Counted from the first letter of the stretch, positions 1-12,708 are shown. The stretch: 64,000 nt of DNA from Dioscorea cayenensis subsp. rotundata (GCF_009730915.1 NC_052475.1:25109016-25173015); one strand, 5' to 3'. Program-made: numbers and translations. Notes: a model not told the origin generated them from the sequence alone.

Positions 1-61
1 AAAAAAAAAATAACAATTAAATCAGAGAACTATTTTAATATAATGAGAATTCTTGTCACAG

Positions 62-247
62 CTTCTGGAGGACGCTCTTGCTCGCCAACAGGAGGTTCTT
101 GCTTATATTGATAACAAGAAGAAGAAGAAGAAAAACAAGTTGGTAATTGAGACCCAGGATATTGCTATTAAGTACATGATTGGAATTTTTTTTAACAATG
201 TGATTAATAATTTGGCATTTTGATTGCAGAATCCGTTTTGTTGGTAG
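62..247 (+). CDS. 3' end of a SEC14-like SFH phosphatidylinositol/phosphatidylcholine transfer protein (partial)
   Basis: The last two coding exons are 62-142 and 230-247 (stop TAG 245-247). They are joined by an 87-bp intron with GT donor at 143 and TTGCAG acceptor ending at 229. They encode a C-terminal tail with the pattern LEDALARQQEVLAYID, a lysine-rich run, then NPFCW-stop. This is the tail type of plant SEC14-nodulin (SFH) proteins: a coiled coil ending RQEELLGYID, then basic residues and FCW. The complete paralogue at 17600-23157 has the same layout ([13 protein letters not shown]...KKKFCI). The lipid-binding domain lies off the left edge, so function rests on the tail alone. Family knowledge: SFH proteins exchange PI and PC and regulate phosphoinositide signalling at membranes. 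Alternative: another coiled-coil protein with a similar tail, which I think unlikely. Confidence 0.72.
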
Positions 248-912
248 AAAGGTGGGGAAGCTTACAGTCTGAATACTTTAGCTGTGAATTGTTGTTGAAG
301 CTGATTAATGGCAGCTCCTAATTAGGGACAACTGAATGTTGTACTCCTTTATGTTTGATCTCTGTATACTTGTCATATATTGATCCAAGGTTTCAGTTAT
401 ATATCATTCACAATTCTCTCAACTTTCTGCATCACCAGTTCCAGTTCATCTGATGTTTATGTTATGATTATGGAAGTCTATCAGGGTCTCCTCTGAGCAA
501 GAGAAACTTTAAGAGCTTGTTATAATTTTTTGGTTTCTTTAGGACTGAGTTTTGACAGTGAATTGCCATTGCCATAAACTGTATAGTTTGAAGGAGAAAA
601 TATATAGAAGCTTAATGTTTTCCAATTTTTAATTGGATTTAAACTCCTAATTTTTTTTTTCTGAAAAGAAAACAGAGATAAGTATTCATAAAATTATAGC
701 AAGACTAATTTGATTGTTCTTCGATCAGTTTAAAACTTACTGGAGTTTCATTTCTAAATTTTTGCAAACTTGCTTCAAAATCCAAAATAAGACCGACAAC
801 CACATTCAAAAGTAGCAAAAACAGTCCATGAAGGCACTCTCTCCAATTTAAAATGGTTTCATTATTGATTCTATTTCTTATAATCATGCAAATGCCCACG
901 AGTCAGGAGTTG

Positions 913-956
<44 letters not shown>

Positions 957-1620
957 TAGTCCTTAATTAACCTTCCATCTGATTTGAGGAAGATCCGAAA
1001 TCTCAATCTTGCACTTGAGGAGGTAAAAAATTATTAAACTTGTGGTGCTAGCTCATTTCTGATGACATAAACCAATTTACATGGATTGGGATGTTAAATT
1101 TTTGCTATTACTTCTGATTATATGACCGCTTGACTGCAGTGCTTGATCTAAACTGACCAAAGACTAGCTATGTCTATCATATTTTTGCAGAATGATCTTT
1201 CATTCATTTTTGTCACATTTATCATTGGACTGAGAACAACCCTGAGCATCTGCCTAAATATAATGAATTAGATCATTGTGAATTTGTGATAGGCATTTAA
1301 GTGGATTAACTTGCCGGTTACTAACTTAATACTTTGTATTTTTCTTTTTTCTTTTTCTTTTTCTTAAATGTCAAGGATTTCTATCAAAATTTATTGGATA
1401 TCTTTAATAAAGTGTGGTTCATTAAAATTTATTGTATATTTACTGTGGTTAATTCAGCTTTTTTATGTGTGTATAATGTATATATATCAAATATATAAGA
1501 GAAAATTAATATGAGTTACATATGGTTTTTAAGATTAACCATCCTCTTAATCACAAGATTCACAACCCAATAAATCCAATACCCAATCAAAATTAATTTC
1601 CAAGCTTGCCTCGAGATATG
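248..1620. other. 3' UTR and intergenic spacer
   Basis: The sequence after the TAG at 247 looks like 3' UTR for a few hundred bases. It is followed by AT-rich spacer with a TTA trinucleotide microsatellite at about 914-957. I see no supported gene. Confidence 0.5.
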
Positions 1621-1650
1621 GCCATAGAGCCTATCAACCGTTGAGGAAAG

Positions 1651-1682
1651 CACGTGCCAAGCTTCCAGTGTATATTTATATA
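1651..1682 (+). promoter_or_regulatory. Putative ISCA1 promoter: G-box plus TATA
   Basis: A CACGTG G-box at 1651-1656 is followed by a TATATTTATATA stretch at 1671-1682. About 60-110 bp further on is a leader with a GAA repeat (about 1766-1797). This fits the core promoter of the gene whose coding starts at 3115. The leader would be spliced: a probable 5' UTR intron ends with the acceptor TTTCTTTCAG near 3054. No transcript evidence is available. Confidence 0.4.
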
Positions 1683-1799
1683 GACCCCCTCATATTAGAT
1701 CAAATTCACGACCGCGGCCTATTTTTATTTTTTAAAGCTCCCGGAACACACACGTCCAACGAAATTGAAGAAGAAGAAGAAGAAGAAGAAGAAGAATCG

Positions 1800-3054
1800 A
1801 GAATTCTCTGCTTGGCCTTCGGATTGGATCGCTGCCTCTCTTCATCTCCATTCTCGTTTGGGGGGTTAGTGATCATCAACCTCATCTTTATCTTGTTATT
1901 CGTTGTTCTTTTAATTGGGTCGCCGATTTCTTTTTTTTTTTTCCTGATTTTTTTTCTCTTTTTTTTGTTTGTGTGGGCTTTGTGAGTTGATCTTGTTTTT
2001 GTTTAGGGTTAAATGAATGTTTGCTGGGTATGATTTCAGTATTGGAGCTCGTAGATTCGGTCTCAATTTATTGTGGTTTTAATTGGAGATTGTTAGATTA
2101 ATTGAGATTTTTGTTTAGGGTTTGTTGGAGCTGCTAATTTTGATCCATAGTTGGGAATCCGTGTGTTCAATTTTTTATTTCTTATTGGTTTAGATGGGTT
2201 GGAATTTCAGTCTAGGGTTTGTATTTGTATTTTTTTTTAAAAAAAAAATCTTATTTATTTTCTTTTAGGGCGTATTGATTCAATCTTTCGCTGCATTTGG
2301 TTTCGTGGTTGGAAAGGCTGAAATTCCTCGATTTCTGGTGCGTTTGGCCTGACATTTTGGATATGTCATGATTGTCGGCTATGGTTTCTTCCAACTGTTA
2401 ATTTTTGTGAATTTGGCCGAAGATAGTGTCTAGGGTTTATTTGAGTTTATAATTTTGTGCCTTTAAAATGATTTTTCTTTTCTCATGTCATCCTTGAATT
2501 CATCCCGCCATTTGAGTGCACTAGTTCCAACTTTTCATGGTCTGCATGGTGATCTGTTAATGAATATTGTATATCCTTTTTTTTTCTCAGAAAATGAGTA
2601 CAGGGTACAGGGATTGAACTCGACTTTTTATGATTGTTCTAGTGTTGGACTTGATCCTATATTTCAATGTGATGGACAACAGGAAATGCTTAGCATGTGT
2701 TTAATAGCAAGCTCGGCTAAATTATAGATATTTGAACTGATGTAGTGTTAACAGTTAAGGATTTGGGTTTAGTTATTCAATCCCATATTTCCATGTGATC
2801 CAGATTAATTGCTTGCATAAAGCATATGTTTTTTGATGGGTGAGACTTTTGTCTGAGATTGGTTCAAGAATTTGATCATGCAAAGTTTGTTATAAATCTG
2901 TTGGATTACTTTGAGAACCTCTATGCATATGATTTAACAGCAACTGAATTTTGTTGTTCTCTTCTCTTTTTCACCTGATGTATAATCTCTGTTAATTGAA
3001 GTGCCTGATGTGGCAACTACAGTTTTGTTGACACAGTTGACTTTTTTCTTTCAG
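1800..3054 (+). other. Probable 5' UTR intron of the ISCA1-like gene
   Basis: This is T-rich sequence between the GAA-repeat leader (about 1766-1866) and the strong acceptor TTTCTTTCAG before 3055. It has many short interrupted frames and no recognisable protein. The donor is uncertain; GTTAGTGATC just after 1865 is one candidate. Confidence 0.35.
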
Positions 3055-3114
3055 GATATTTGTTAATTCTTTGTTCACTCAAGCATTTCGCACAGTTCAA
3101 ACTACTAGTTGGAG

Positions 3115-4347
3115 ATGGCTTCATCTGTCCTCAAGGCAGCAGCAGAGAAGGTAGGCCCATCTGTGCGAAAGCAGGCCTTATCCTTGACTGATGCTGCTGC
3201 TTCAAGGATACATCATCTCCTTAACCTTCGCCAGCGTCCTTTTCTACGACTTGGTGTCAAATCTCGTGGTTGCAATGGTTTATCATACACACTCAATTAT
3301 GCTGGTTTGCCCCTTGCTTCAACTTCTATTATCATCCATCTTTTTCTGTTTGGTTCATTTCTTTGCCATTCTGATTTATTAGTTTTATATATTCATAATT
3401 GTAATGGGGAAAGAAGATGGCATGCTTTTGATATGTGGAATCATTAGCATTCTTGACTACTACTGGCCATGACAGAATTTTGCCACATCAGCACAATCAT
3501 ATGTAGTTTCCATGCTTGGTTTCTATTGAAGATTACCATTGAAATAACATTTGGATGACTTCAAAGTAAAAATTAACAATTTTAGTTTGGTAAGAAATTT
3601 GATGAGGTGTAGAATCGATTTTCTGGTTCCCTGATTGTGGGAAAGATGTTTTGCTTTATCTATGATTTTATATGATGAGCTTAACTAGGGAAGGATTCAA
3701 AACAATTATTTGGCTTCCTTGTCCATTTAAATTATTATTTTTAATGTTTTGAATTTGTGTCCTATTAGAAAAAAATTAGATTTGCCTGAATGGGCCTTAC
3801 CCTGCAAGATCACCACATTTGTCTACTGATGATGAGTGATCTGCTATTGTATGTTGTCACCTTTGATGATGTACCCGTAAGCTGAATTCAAATCTCTGTT
3901 ATTGTTTTAAGCTTGTTGTTTCTCAAATTAAAGAAAATGTCTTTCAATGAGGTTTGTTGTTGCTTTGGTTGAGAAAATGCCTTTTTACTCTCTTTAACCA
4001 TACCTCATCAGCCATTTTCTATGCTAATTGATGAACAGATGAGAAAGGGAAGTTCGATGAGCTAGTTGAGGACAAGGGTGTCAAGATCCTAATCGATCCA
4101 AAAGCTCTCATGCACGTCATTGGCACCAAGATGGATTTTGTAGATGACTCACTGAAGTATGTTACTGCTTGCATTAGTTGTAGTTATGGCTGTGATTCTT
4201 GGCCATCTTTCCTTTTGTGTGAAATTAATATTTCTGTTGTGCAGGTCAGAATTTTTATTTATCAATCCAAACTCAAAAGGGCAGTGTGGCTGTGGTGAAT
4301 CATTTATGACAAGCAGCCCAAATGCTAGGTCTGGTGTTGGTCAATGA
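3115..4347 (+). CDS. ISCA1: A-type iron-sulfur cluster carrier, ISCA1-like (mitochondrial type)
   Basis: Three coding exons: 3115-3304, 4039-4156 and 4245-4347, all GT-AG, giving 136 residues. The ATG at 3115 is used; an in-frame TTG six bases upstream is not a start. The protein holds the A-type cysteine set C53, C117 and C119: GCNGLSYTL near residue 52, then GQCGCGESF near 116. It also has the conserved stretches [18 protein letters not shown] and [12 protein letters not shown]. Family role: accepts Fe-S clusters and hands them to late-acting apo-proteins, especially 4Fe-4S mitochondrial enzymes. Length matches plant ISCA1 proteins of about 137 aa. The gene converges on VPS45, which ends 1.1 kb downstream on the other strand. 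No break or odd residue seen. Confidence 0.95.
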
Positions 4348-5467
4348 GATTCCTAAAGCAGAAATGGATCGATTCAAGTCCAAATTCTCTTGCATTTTTT
4401 TCTCTTCCAGAATTACATTTTCAAGTAGATACGCCGATACTTGGAGTGATTTTCAACTATTAAAGTCTTACTTTATCTGCTAGATATGGAATTCTTCTCA
4501 GGAACCAACTATCAACTTTGATGCTGACAAAAGAGGCGTGTGGTGCACAGCTATTAAAAACGAGGTGTGAGCATGTACCGGGATGTATATTGTTACCACA
4601 TTCATTACCTACCCAAGTAATTACTGTATATCCAGGTTCTAGATGTTTTGTATCCGAACCCTAATATGCTGTTCATTGCTGATATGTATGTGTTTCATTG
4701 TGCTGCCCATCACACCCATAAGTTTGGGTTTAACAATAGAAACTTTATTATAAAGATAAATTTATATATTGTCGAATTTGCTTGAATCAGTTCTGCCTGC
4801 CCTCTTCACCGTCCTTCCTTGCTTGGGCTGACTTTTCAAGTATAACCCACACCAGTCAAATTCCTTTTCATGTTCCAACAGAAATCCGCAGTTTCTTCAT
4901 GAGAAAATGCCTGGATTAAGAAAAAAAAAATTCTATTGTTCAGAGAAGGTCAACGGCAAGAGATACGGGTGATGTTGCGGTAGGGAGGAGATGAGGGAAT
5001 TTGGACCAAGATGCAGCATTGCACAGGCTCAAAAGAATGAATGGCAGGGTGAGCATTGATAAAACAAACAGTGGATTGATGAAGTTCATAGAGCCGTTGG
5101 ATAAATTAACTTAGCCTTATCGCTTTTTTATTTTTTTAGTTTATTTAGTTCTATTATTTTTTTAAACTTCATGCCACAAATATGCTTAATAGAGCTGGGG
5201 ATTACGGCTTGTGAAAAGTTGATGCTAAAACAACCATTCTACAACCTTTACATCCTTCAATCTCTCAAGTGTTGCTAAACATGCGCATGTGCATTCAATG
5301 CTACAGTCGAATGAAATAGAGAACGCAAAGAAAAGAAAAGAAAAGAAAAGAAAAGTAAAGGAAAAAGAAAAGCTATAACTCAAATGAATTTTACAACTAA
5401 GTATACACCTCAAAAGGGGTCATTTGGCAAGACAGGAAACCCCCCTTAAATGTAAATAATCCTCAGT
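4348..5467. other. Convergent 3' UTRs and spacer between ISCA1 and VPS45
   Basis: The ISCA1 3' UTR probably runs to about 4750 (AATAGA/TTTATTATAAA-type signals). The VPS45 3' UTR lies just below 5468. Between them I see only AT-rich spacer and an AAAG-type simple repeat at about 5325-5371. Confidence 0.45.
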
Positions 5468-8400
5468 TTAAACAGCGCTGTTTGAGCGGCTCATCTTCTG
5501 TGCCTCTTCTAGGTCTTTCAGGAACCTGCAAAATATTAGCATAATAAATGCAGATTCAGGAACAACATATTCAAATGTTCTCCACAGACACTACTATACA
5601 TGCCCAAATTTAGAAACATGTAAATATAAGAGAATGATGCTTGACATTCATGAATTGTCAGCAGTCATTGCTATGCATGCATAAATTTCGTAACATGCAA
5701 AAACTAAAGTGAATGATGATCTAAATTCATGAGTTGTCAGTCATCACCAATGAATATGCAAACATGCATACATACAAATTTGAAACCCCAAATTTTGTGA
5801 ATGATGCTCCATATTCAAATCTCAGCTACTAAATATATATACGCACAAATTCAAGAGCCACAAACTCAACAATTACTACTATATATATATATACACACAC
5901 ACACACACAAATTCAAGACAAATTCTGTCAGCAGTTAACAGATTATACACACACACATCAAGGAACCTGCAAAATATCCATGAAAGCAATCGAAGTTACA
6001 CACACACACACAAACACAAATAACCACGCACTATTTTTAGGTTTGCACTGGATAGAGTTGCCAACACAAATGAGGGTGTCAAATTGTAGTACCTCTTGGA
6101 ATTAAGAACGAAAGATCCTCCAAGAATAAACCGCGTTCCAGAATTGGATGCATTATGGAGAGCCACAGTCCGTGCCTCCTCATAGGTTGTCCCTCCTATA
6201 ATGAAGATGACTACGTCCTGAGGTCTGCCATCACAAACCAGATACCTCTTCAATTATTTGTACTCATATACATGCACAGATAGTTATAACTAACAATTGT
6301 TCGATCAATATTAAAAAATAATTTTGCAACATTTACCTGCCCTGTTGAAAGTGATTGCCAATAAATGGGTAATCAACATCCCTGAGTCGCCCCTTGGTGA
6401 TGTTTTCCATGGTTTGGAAGAGAAGCGGCTGGTGTTGGGTGTAAACATTCTCAACACCCTGCAACAAACGGCCCTCAATTGGCTTAAAAGTATGCTAATG
6501 AAGTAATGTATATAAAATAGACAAAAGCAAACTTGGGAACCTTTAACCCACGGGCCATATTGCGAGCAATATTCAGAAGGTCACGATTACCGTACAAATC
6601 ACCAGTTCTCTTGTCAACACCTGCTTGTTTAAGGAGGAATTGGACCAGCTGTTTATACACATATATAAACAAATAGATTTGTTAACAGTTGAAAAACTCA
6701 AAATAATAATAATGATAACAATAATGAAAAAACCAGAGACTTAAATACAAGTATGTTTATAGAGAGCAAGATTATCATCTGAACTTTTAACACAATAATC
6801 CAGCTGATCATATATATATATATATATATATAAATTGCCAGTAAACATTCTCTACTTAAGAACAACTATTATGAACATTTGGATGATAAATGTTATGCAA
6901 GAACAAAGAGAAATGCCCATATAGTATGCAAGTTGCAAAATCTGAGATTGCAGTTAGGAATTTAAAATTTCAAAATAACAAATTGGGAGTCAGTTTAGTT
7001 ACATTACACCAGACTTATACTTTGCAGATCGTGAAGCTAGTTTGTTAAAAAGCTGCATTAGCTGAACAGGACTCTCCTTCTCATATCGCAAAGCATACAA
7101 CATTACAAGCCGAAGGCAGTCGACATCTGAAACACCTTCATTGTTTAGAAGACTCGTGACCGCCTGAAAACAAAGACGAGCATCTAGGATCACACAACAG
7201 CTTCATATCACACAGAAGATTATGTTGTTTTGGTAACAATCTACAGGCTAAGATAACTAGATATATGACAATATATATCTAGATCAATCCCTGAAACATA
7301 AGTAGGCACTGCTGCTTCAAACTTCTTTGCAAAAAAAAGAAAGATGCAGATTACCACACAATGGCGATCCAACAGGTTCAACTTAGAAATGAAGTCTTAC
7401 AAATACATAATGCGTCAGTTACTAGTTAATTCATCCCATTAGAAAAGGGATAATGATGTAACACCATAGAAATATAAAAAGCAAGATAATTGCAACCACT
7501 GTGAGTATACCATATAGACGGTTAGTTACCTCAAAAGCAGCCCCTTGGCCACCATTACATGCCAGCTCCTGCTCTATTTGGGAAACTGACATGAGCTTCT
7601 GCTCTTCAACGATCCGGCTCATCTCTGTAACCATTGCGACATGCTTTGAGACATTGCCTTGCATCTTTCGGTACTCCGGATAGTTGTCAACAAACTTGGC
7701 CATATCCTCTTCAGATGCCAACATGGGGAAAATGTCAATCAACTTTAAGAAAAATAATGCAGGTATAGCAAATAATAGAGCACATATATTTTCTTGTACA
7801 AGTGTATGACTTTGTTCATATGTGCACCTATTGTCTGAATATTCTGGTTGCTCTTTGCAACCTGTTGGAATTCATCCACCATCCTTTTAATATTCATCCC
7901 AAGATCTCCAAAGTTTTCATACATATTAGCTTTAAAGAAAAGATCTTGCTCTGATGATAGTACTACCTCCTGTGGGCAAAAAAGAAAATTCATGAGTCAA
8001 TTTGTGTATGCATCAAAATAATGAAAAGGGTGCCCCCTCCCCCACCCAACAAGTAAAAACAGAAAGAAACCTGCTGATCTTTAGGAACTTTGCCAATGTT
8101 CCTCAAATCTACTTTATTGTCTTGAATGCCAATAAGTTCATGGACCATTGCCTGTTGAACAGAAGAAACACCATGGCTAGTTTAGACTGCCAGCTGGAAC
8201 AAGTATCCGAAGAGCCAAATTAAGAGTTTAGCAAAGGTACTTGATATGTCCATTGGTTCAGCAACGGTGTCACAGGGTCATCCCTTCTATCAATTACTAG
8301 CAATAGTGGAGATATTTCTGTACGCCTAAAATCAAATAGACCACTCTCCTGCTCATACATAAGCTTCTGCAGAAGTTAAAAGCAATAAAATTCAGTGTCA

Positions 8401-10444
8401 ACTACTACATAGTTTATGAATATTAATTAGAAACCACATAAACATATGGTGAAAGGGAAATTATCTGTTGTCATAAAGTTGCAAACAACAAGTAGGGCAT
8501 TTTCATTTACTCACAGCAGTTTCCTGAGCAACCTTCTTTGCAATATCAGAGGTGCGCTGATAACGAACAACAGGACGACGCTTCAACGCCAAAAAAACCG
8601 CCGCAATTGCATCAACAATTCGATCACAAAAGTTTTGTGAACTTGGGGGATCAATGACAGCTGGGAACATGTATATGTGATTCATGTTCATATTCAAAGT
8701 GAAATGATAAGGATCAATCGCGACAAAATCGGCATAAAATTCCTGCAATTTTAATATAATTAATGTTAGTTATTGCAAAACTGAGAAATAAATGATTGCA
8801 TGACTTCTACATAAATTGTGGATTTTGCACGTGGAGAAGAACATGTAGTAGGACGACCACAAATCCTTTGTCGCATTCTAAGTTTCTAACTAACAGGGGA
8901 AAGAGGACTAAAATTTCCCTTCTAGGTGAATAAGCAGACTTTATCATTATTCATCAACTTGTTCCAACATATTAATTGCTTACTTTGTGCCATTATAATT
9001 AAATTGGTTGCTTTAGTGAGCGTTCATGTCTGATCCTCCATGCAATCTTGTCTCTAAAATACAGCAAAAGATCACCTCCTTTCACCATAGCCTAGATAAC
9101 TATTTATCATTACTTATAAACTAGCAGCTGCAGAATTGACTGTGTTTGTAATTTTCAAAAGGCGTGGCCACTTCATCTGCAGTTTTAAAAGGCTGCTGCC
9201 TTCCTTCTGCATCATGCAGTTTCAGAACTAAACTTCTAATAAATTGAAACACTAAAACTTATATTTCAAAGGAAAATCCTGAGTTTAACCAGTTATTAGA
9301 AAATACTTTGTGTTGTATGCAGCCCACGTAAAGCCTGAATAAACTAGCCTCATCAATAACTAGTGCATACATGCATGCATGATCATTAAGGTAAGCAAGA
9401 AGGTTAAGGAGAGATATTACTGAATCACTAAACTGAACTTACTTGAACTTGTTGGACAACTTCTTGCTCATCCGAATCAGCAAGAACTTGAATTTGGTTA
9501 GTCTTCAAGATGTTGGAGAAAACTGCAAAAATACTAAATATAACTAGCACTAACCTTTGGAAAACACAATTTAAAAAACCAGAACAAAATAGACATTATA
9601 AACAGCATACAAAGGTGATATTCTCCAAATCTCGGGTTCGTCAACTGCCTCCGTAAGTGCTGAATATTTTCCAAAGTAGGACGAAGGAAGTAAACTGCTT
9701 TAAGGTGCATCATTGATTCTTTTGACATGGAATCCACTAGTTCTACCAAATACACCTCCTTCTGAAGCAACATAGACTGAGAATACACAACACTCACAAT
9801 GCTAACCTGAAAGCAGACATCACATAGCATACACCAAATTAAACTCTCTTTTGTATAACCAATTAAATTAGATATAATAAACCATATTCTAATATACTTT
9901 CTTCTATTTTCTCATTTTCCATTTTCGTTTACTGTATATCCCTCAAATCCAAACACCCACTAAAAGATCTCATCACTATGAAGAAATCATAACATTAAGT
10001 GAACACAAAAACTAGTGAGTGTTCCTCTTATGATTTCTTTGCTCATAAAGCATTTGCAGCTGCCACAGGAACATAATCAAGGAGAAACCTGTTAAGAAAC
10101 AAATCAAAACAAAGCAAACAAGATACCCTAAACTTCAACAAGCTGATCAAACATGATATGGAGTAAATCCTTTCTATCAAATTCATGGAATTCACCGCAA
10201 GATCTCAATCGATTCTTTCAACAACACGAACAAATGAAGGTGGATCGCGTGAGAGATCAATCAATATAACCATGGAATCAAACATTTCTCCAAGTTACTC
10301 GCAAGTTATATCATGAAATAAAGGAGAAATGAGAAGGATAACGAAGATCAATACCGTGTGGGAATCGAGGACGAGGACCTTCATGCCGGAGATATCCTGG
10401 AGCATGCGCCCAATATAGTCCCGTGTCAGAGAGATCAGCACCAT
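5468..10444 (-). CDS. VPS45: Vacuolar protein sorting-associated protein 45 (Sec1/Munc18 family)
   Basis: Thirteen exons on the minus strand: 10444-10355, 9806-9611, 9522-9443, 8742-8515, 8366-8241, 8151-8071, 7969-7828, 7708-7530, 7163-7008, 6648-6541, 6458-6337, 6224-6093 and 5525-5468 (stop TAA). They sum to 1698 nt, or 565 residues, close to the roughly 569 of plant VPS45. The Sec1 domain fills the protein. Matching stretches include [17 protein letters not shown] (N-term), [77 protein letters not shown] and [10 protein letters not shown]. Family role: an SM protein that binds a Tlg2/SYP4-type syntaxin at the trans-Golgi/early endosome and promotes SNARE assembly. The start is the only ATG before the conserved N-terminus. 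All junctions are GT-AG and in frame. A MULE lies about 440 bp upstream of the start codon. Confidence 0.96.
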
Positions 10445-10878
10445 CTTCGCTTCGACTCGAGATCTAGGGTTTCCTTTCGATTTTCTTCTCCCTCTCCGTT
10501 TCTCCTCCCTTCTTCCCACTCCCTGAAAAGACGAACGGTGAGAGCTTTGTAGATTTGTATAGTTGGCTTAATGGACCGGATCGGATCGGATCGGTTCGGA
10601 TATTTACGACCCAGTTCGGGTCGGATCGCTTCAGGCCAACCTCGAGGAACTAACAGTGACCGAGGAACTAAAATTATTTTCATTTGCGCCTCGTTTATAA
10701 AATCACATTTATTCACATTTATACATACACGATTAAAAGTTAGTTATTTTTAAATAAATATAAATAAATAGTAATACTTTCTTTGTAAATACATATTAAA
10801 AAATGACCTTTTTTTGGTTCTCTTTGTAGTTTATTATTGTAGTGCTTGTTATCTTTAAAAAGGCATAATCATACACAG
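10445..10878 (-). promoter_or_regulatory. VPS45 upstream region with GGATC/GATCGG repeats
   Basis: This is the sequence between the VPS45 start and the MULE. A short direct-repeat patch of GATCG units lies at about 10574-10600. Related GGTCGGATCG sequence follows at about 10617-10628. The CT/GA-rich stretch at 10480-10530 is probably 5' UTR. I do not recognise a TATA box with confidence. Confidence 0.35.
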
Positions 10879-10887
10879 TTATATAAA
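10879..10887. repeat. Left target-site duplication of MULE 1
   Basis: TTATATAAA directly precedes the GGGAAAATTAC terminus and matches 17184-17192 exactly. Confidence 0.85.
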
Positions 10888-11246
10888 GGGAAAATTACTG
10901 TTCACCCCTCGTAATTTTCAAAACTTCCCAAAAACCCCCTCCAACTTTTGCACACCCCGGACAGCCCTCCGTTATATTTTACATTCCTTTTAACCCCCCG
11001 CCGGTAAGTTGAAGTGGGTCACGATATGAAATTCCTTTTTGCCCTTGCAAAAGGTGGGAAAAAAATAGCGCCCAATCATAACTTTTCTTTATGCATAGTT
11101 TTTTTCAAATTTTTTTTTCTCCTGCTTGCTTTTTCTCAAACAAAGTTTAGAAGGCTCATATCTTGTTCTTCTTCTTGTTCTTGTTCTTCTTCTTCTTTTT
11201 CTTCTTACTCGTTTGGTGTATTCGATTTTAGCTCTTCGATTAAATT

Positions 11247-12240
11247 ATGGAGAGTTTTTGTGCTATTGCTAGATACATGACGGGGAGGGGACGAGTGCTA
11301 ATGTTCACTGCCCGACTTCTTGGGAATCGAGTGTTAGGTGAAATATGTGAGCGATGGGGTCTCGATATTTCCGTGTCGAGTGAAGTTTATCACACCCGAT
11401 GGACATAAAAATGGTATGTCTCATATAAAAGCGAGGTTGACTTCCGAGCGCGTATGTCACGTGCGACTCCATCTTCAAAATGTTACATTGTTGATCTTGT
11501 TGTTGAGAGCGGATGATGTGGCATCGTATCCTCATCGAAAAGCGAGTTCTTCTCGTTGTAAGTTTCTTCTCGTTTATGTTTATATAGTTGTAGAAGTTAA
11601 TTATTGTTTATTATCCCCATGCATCATTTTACATTTATCAAGTTTCCATTTAAACACTATTGTCTCCGATTAACTTATTAACTTATTATTTAACTTTTTG
11701 TTTTAACGTTTAAGATTTATGTTTATCGTTTAAATATTTTTGTGTCTCTGTTTAAATATTGATCGTGTTCGTTTAAACTAAAGTGTTGGCGAGAATTCGA
11801 GATCTGGCAACGCTTCATTTCCCACATCATGGCGAGCCCGAGGGTGTGGCATGCCTTCCTTCCTCATCCGATCAAGTCGAAGTGTTGTCGTTGGATATTG
11901 GACGATGTTTTTGAAGGCGTTGAACATTTCGAGACGCACTTACTAATTTTTGCAATCAAAAGGAATTTTGACTTCAAATTCTGAAGAACGAGAAACACCG
12001 GGTGATCGTGGAAGGAAGCTTCGACTTCAAAAATGGCGTATAAGGAAGCTATATTCCCCATACCGAGACAATGACGAGTCGATGGATGAAAATCACGAAC
12101 TACGTTTGCGACCGCTGTGGCGAGAAAGCGACACGGGTGTCCTAGAGCGAAGAGGATCGAGTCGTGAGCGTCAGAGGTCCGCAAGTTGCGTTGTAGCCAT
12201 TGCCACGTTTCGGTCATGATCGCGGATCGTGGAATGAATA
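11247..12240 (+). pseudogene. mudrA-type MULE transposase, internally deleted and frameshifted
   Basis: Two coding blocks remain. The first (11247 to about 11570) starts ATGGAGAGTTTTTG and encodes GRGRVLMFTARLLGN, CERWGLDIS and a VKFITPDGHK-like stretch. The second (about 11790-12240) carries a MuDR-domain segment (DIGRCFEGVEHFE, then FDFKF with KNEKHR in another frame). It passes straight into the C-terminal tail seen in other family copies (RDNDES, ENHELRLRP). The DDE core (FLDGT region), the long middle part and the SWIM zinc finger, all partly present in the copy at 27672-30170, are absent, so an internal deletion joined domain 1 to the tail. Several one- or two-base frameshifts break each block. 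An intron carrying a TTAA array separates the blocks. Transposase function is lost. Confidence 0.8.
11650..11776 (+). repeat. TTAA-motif array A (MULE 1, mudrA intron)
   Basis: TTAA cores begin at 11650, 11670, 11690, 11710, 11730, 11752 and 11773, a spacing of 20-22 bp. The stronger units read CGTTTAAATA or CTGTTTAAATA, followed by a T-rich filler. The array lies between the two mudrA coding blocks, in gene-sense orientation. Confidence 0.8.
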
Positions 12241-12281
12241 CATTGCCGACTAGGCATTGTGTATATACTTCTTATTATTGT

Positions 12282-12391
12282 TTAAATATTGAACTTCATA
12301 TTTAAATATATCTCTTACGTTTTTAAATATTTTATTCTCTGTTTAACTCATTATTTTTTTATCGTTTAAAAATAAATTTGTATCCGCTTAA
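12282..12391 (+). repeat. TTAA-motif array B (MULE 1, mudrA 3' flank)
   Basis: Cores begin at 12282, 12302, 12323, 12343, 12366 and 12388 (20-23 bp steps). Units are of the form GTTTAA, and the last is CCGCTTAA. Orientation is the same as array A. Confidence 0.78.
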
Positions 12392-12517
12392 AAATGTACA
12401 ACCGGGATGGTGCTAGCGGTTCCCCAAGCGTAATTAATACACGCTCGGTTCCCCAAGCGTTTCCACTCCCGTCGCACATAAAAATCGGAACATTACATTA
12501 CATTCTATAAGAGATTA

Positions 12518-12708
12518 TTAAGTAATAAGGATATTTTTAAAGCGAGAAAAATATTAAGTATATTTTTTTGTTGTAATTACATTGATATTATTAAATAATA
12601 AGGATATTTTTAAGCAGAAAAATATTAAATTTAAAGCGAGAGAAACCTAAACTTAAACAGAGAAAAGCGAAAGTTAAAGGGCGAAAAGTTATCATTATAC
12701 TGAGTTAA
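12518..12708 (-). repeat. TTAA-motif array C (MULE 1, 3' flank of the Ulp1 gene) with a local duplication
   Basis: On the plus strand the motif is now inverted (TTAAAGCG, TTAAGCAG, TTAAACAG). Cores include 12518, 12537, 12610, 12631, 12653 and 12674. Two similar stretches of about 45 bp, each beginning ATTATTAA and containing AATAAGGATATTTTTAA, start near 12514 and 12587, so part of the array was duplicated. Confidence 0.65.

Noticed and set aside
1641..1985. A 114-codon open frame on plus
   Set aside because: It overlaps the promoter and GAA-repeat leader of the ISCA1-like gene and is dominated by poly-Glu and poly-Phe from simple repeats.
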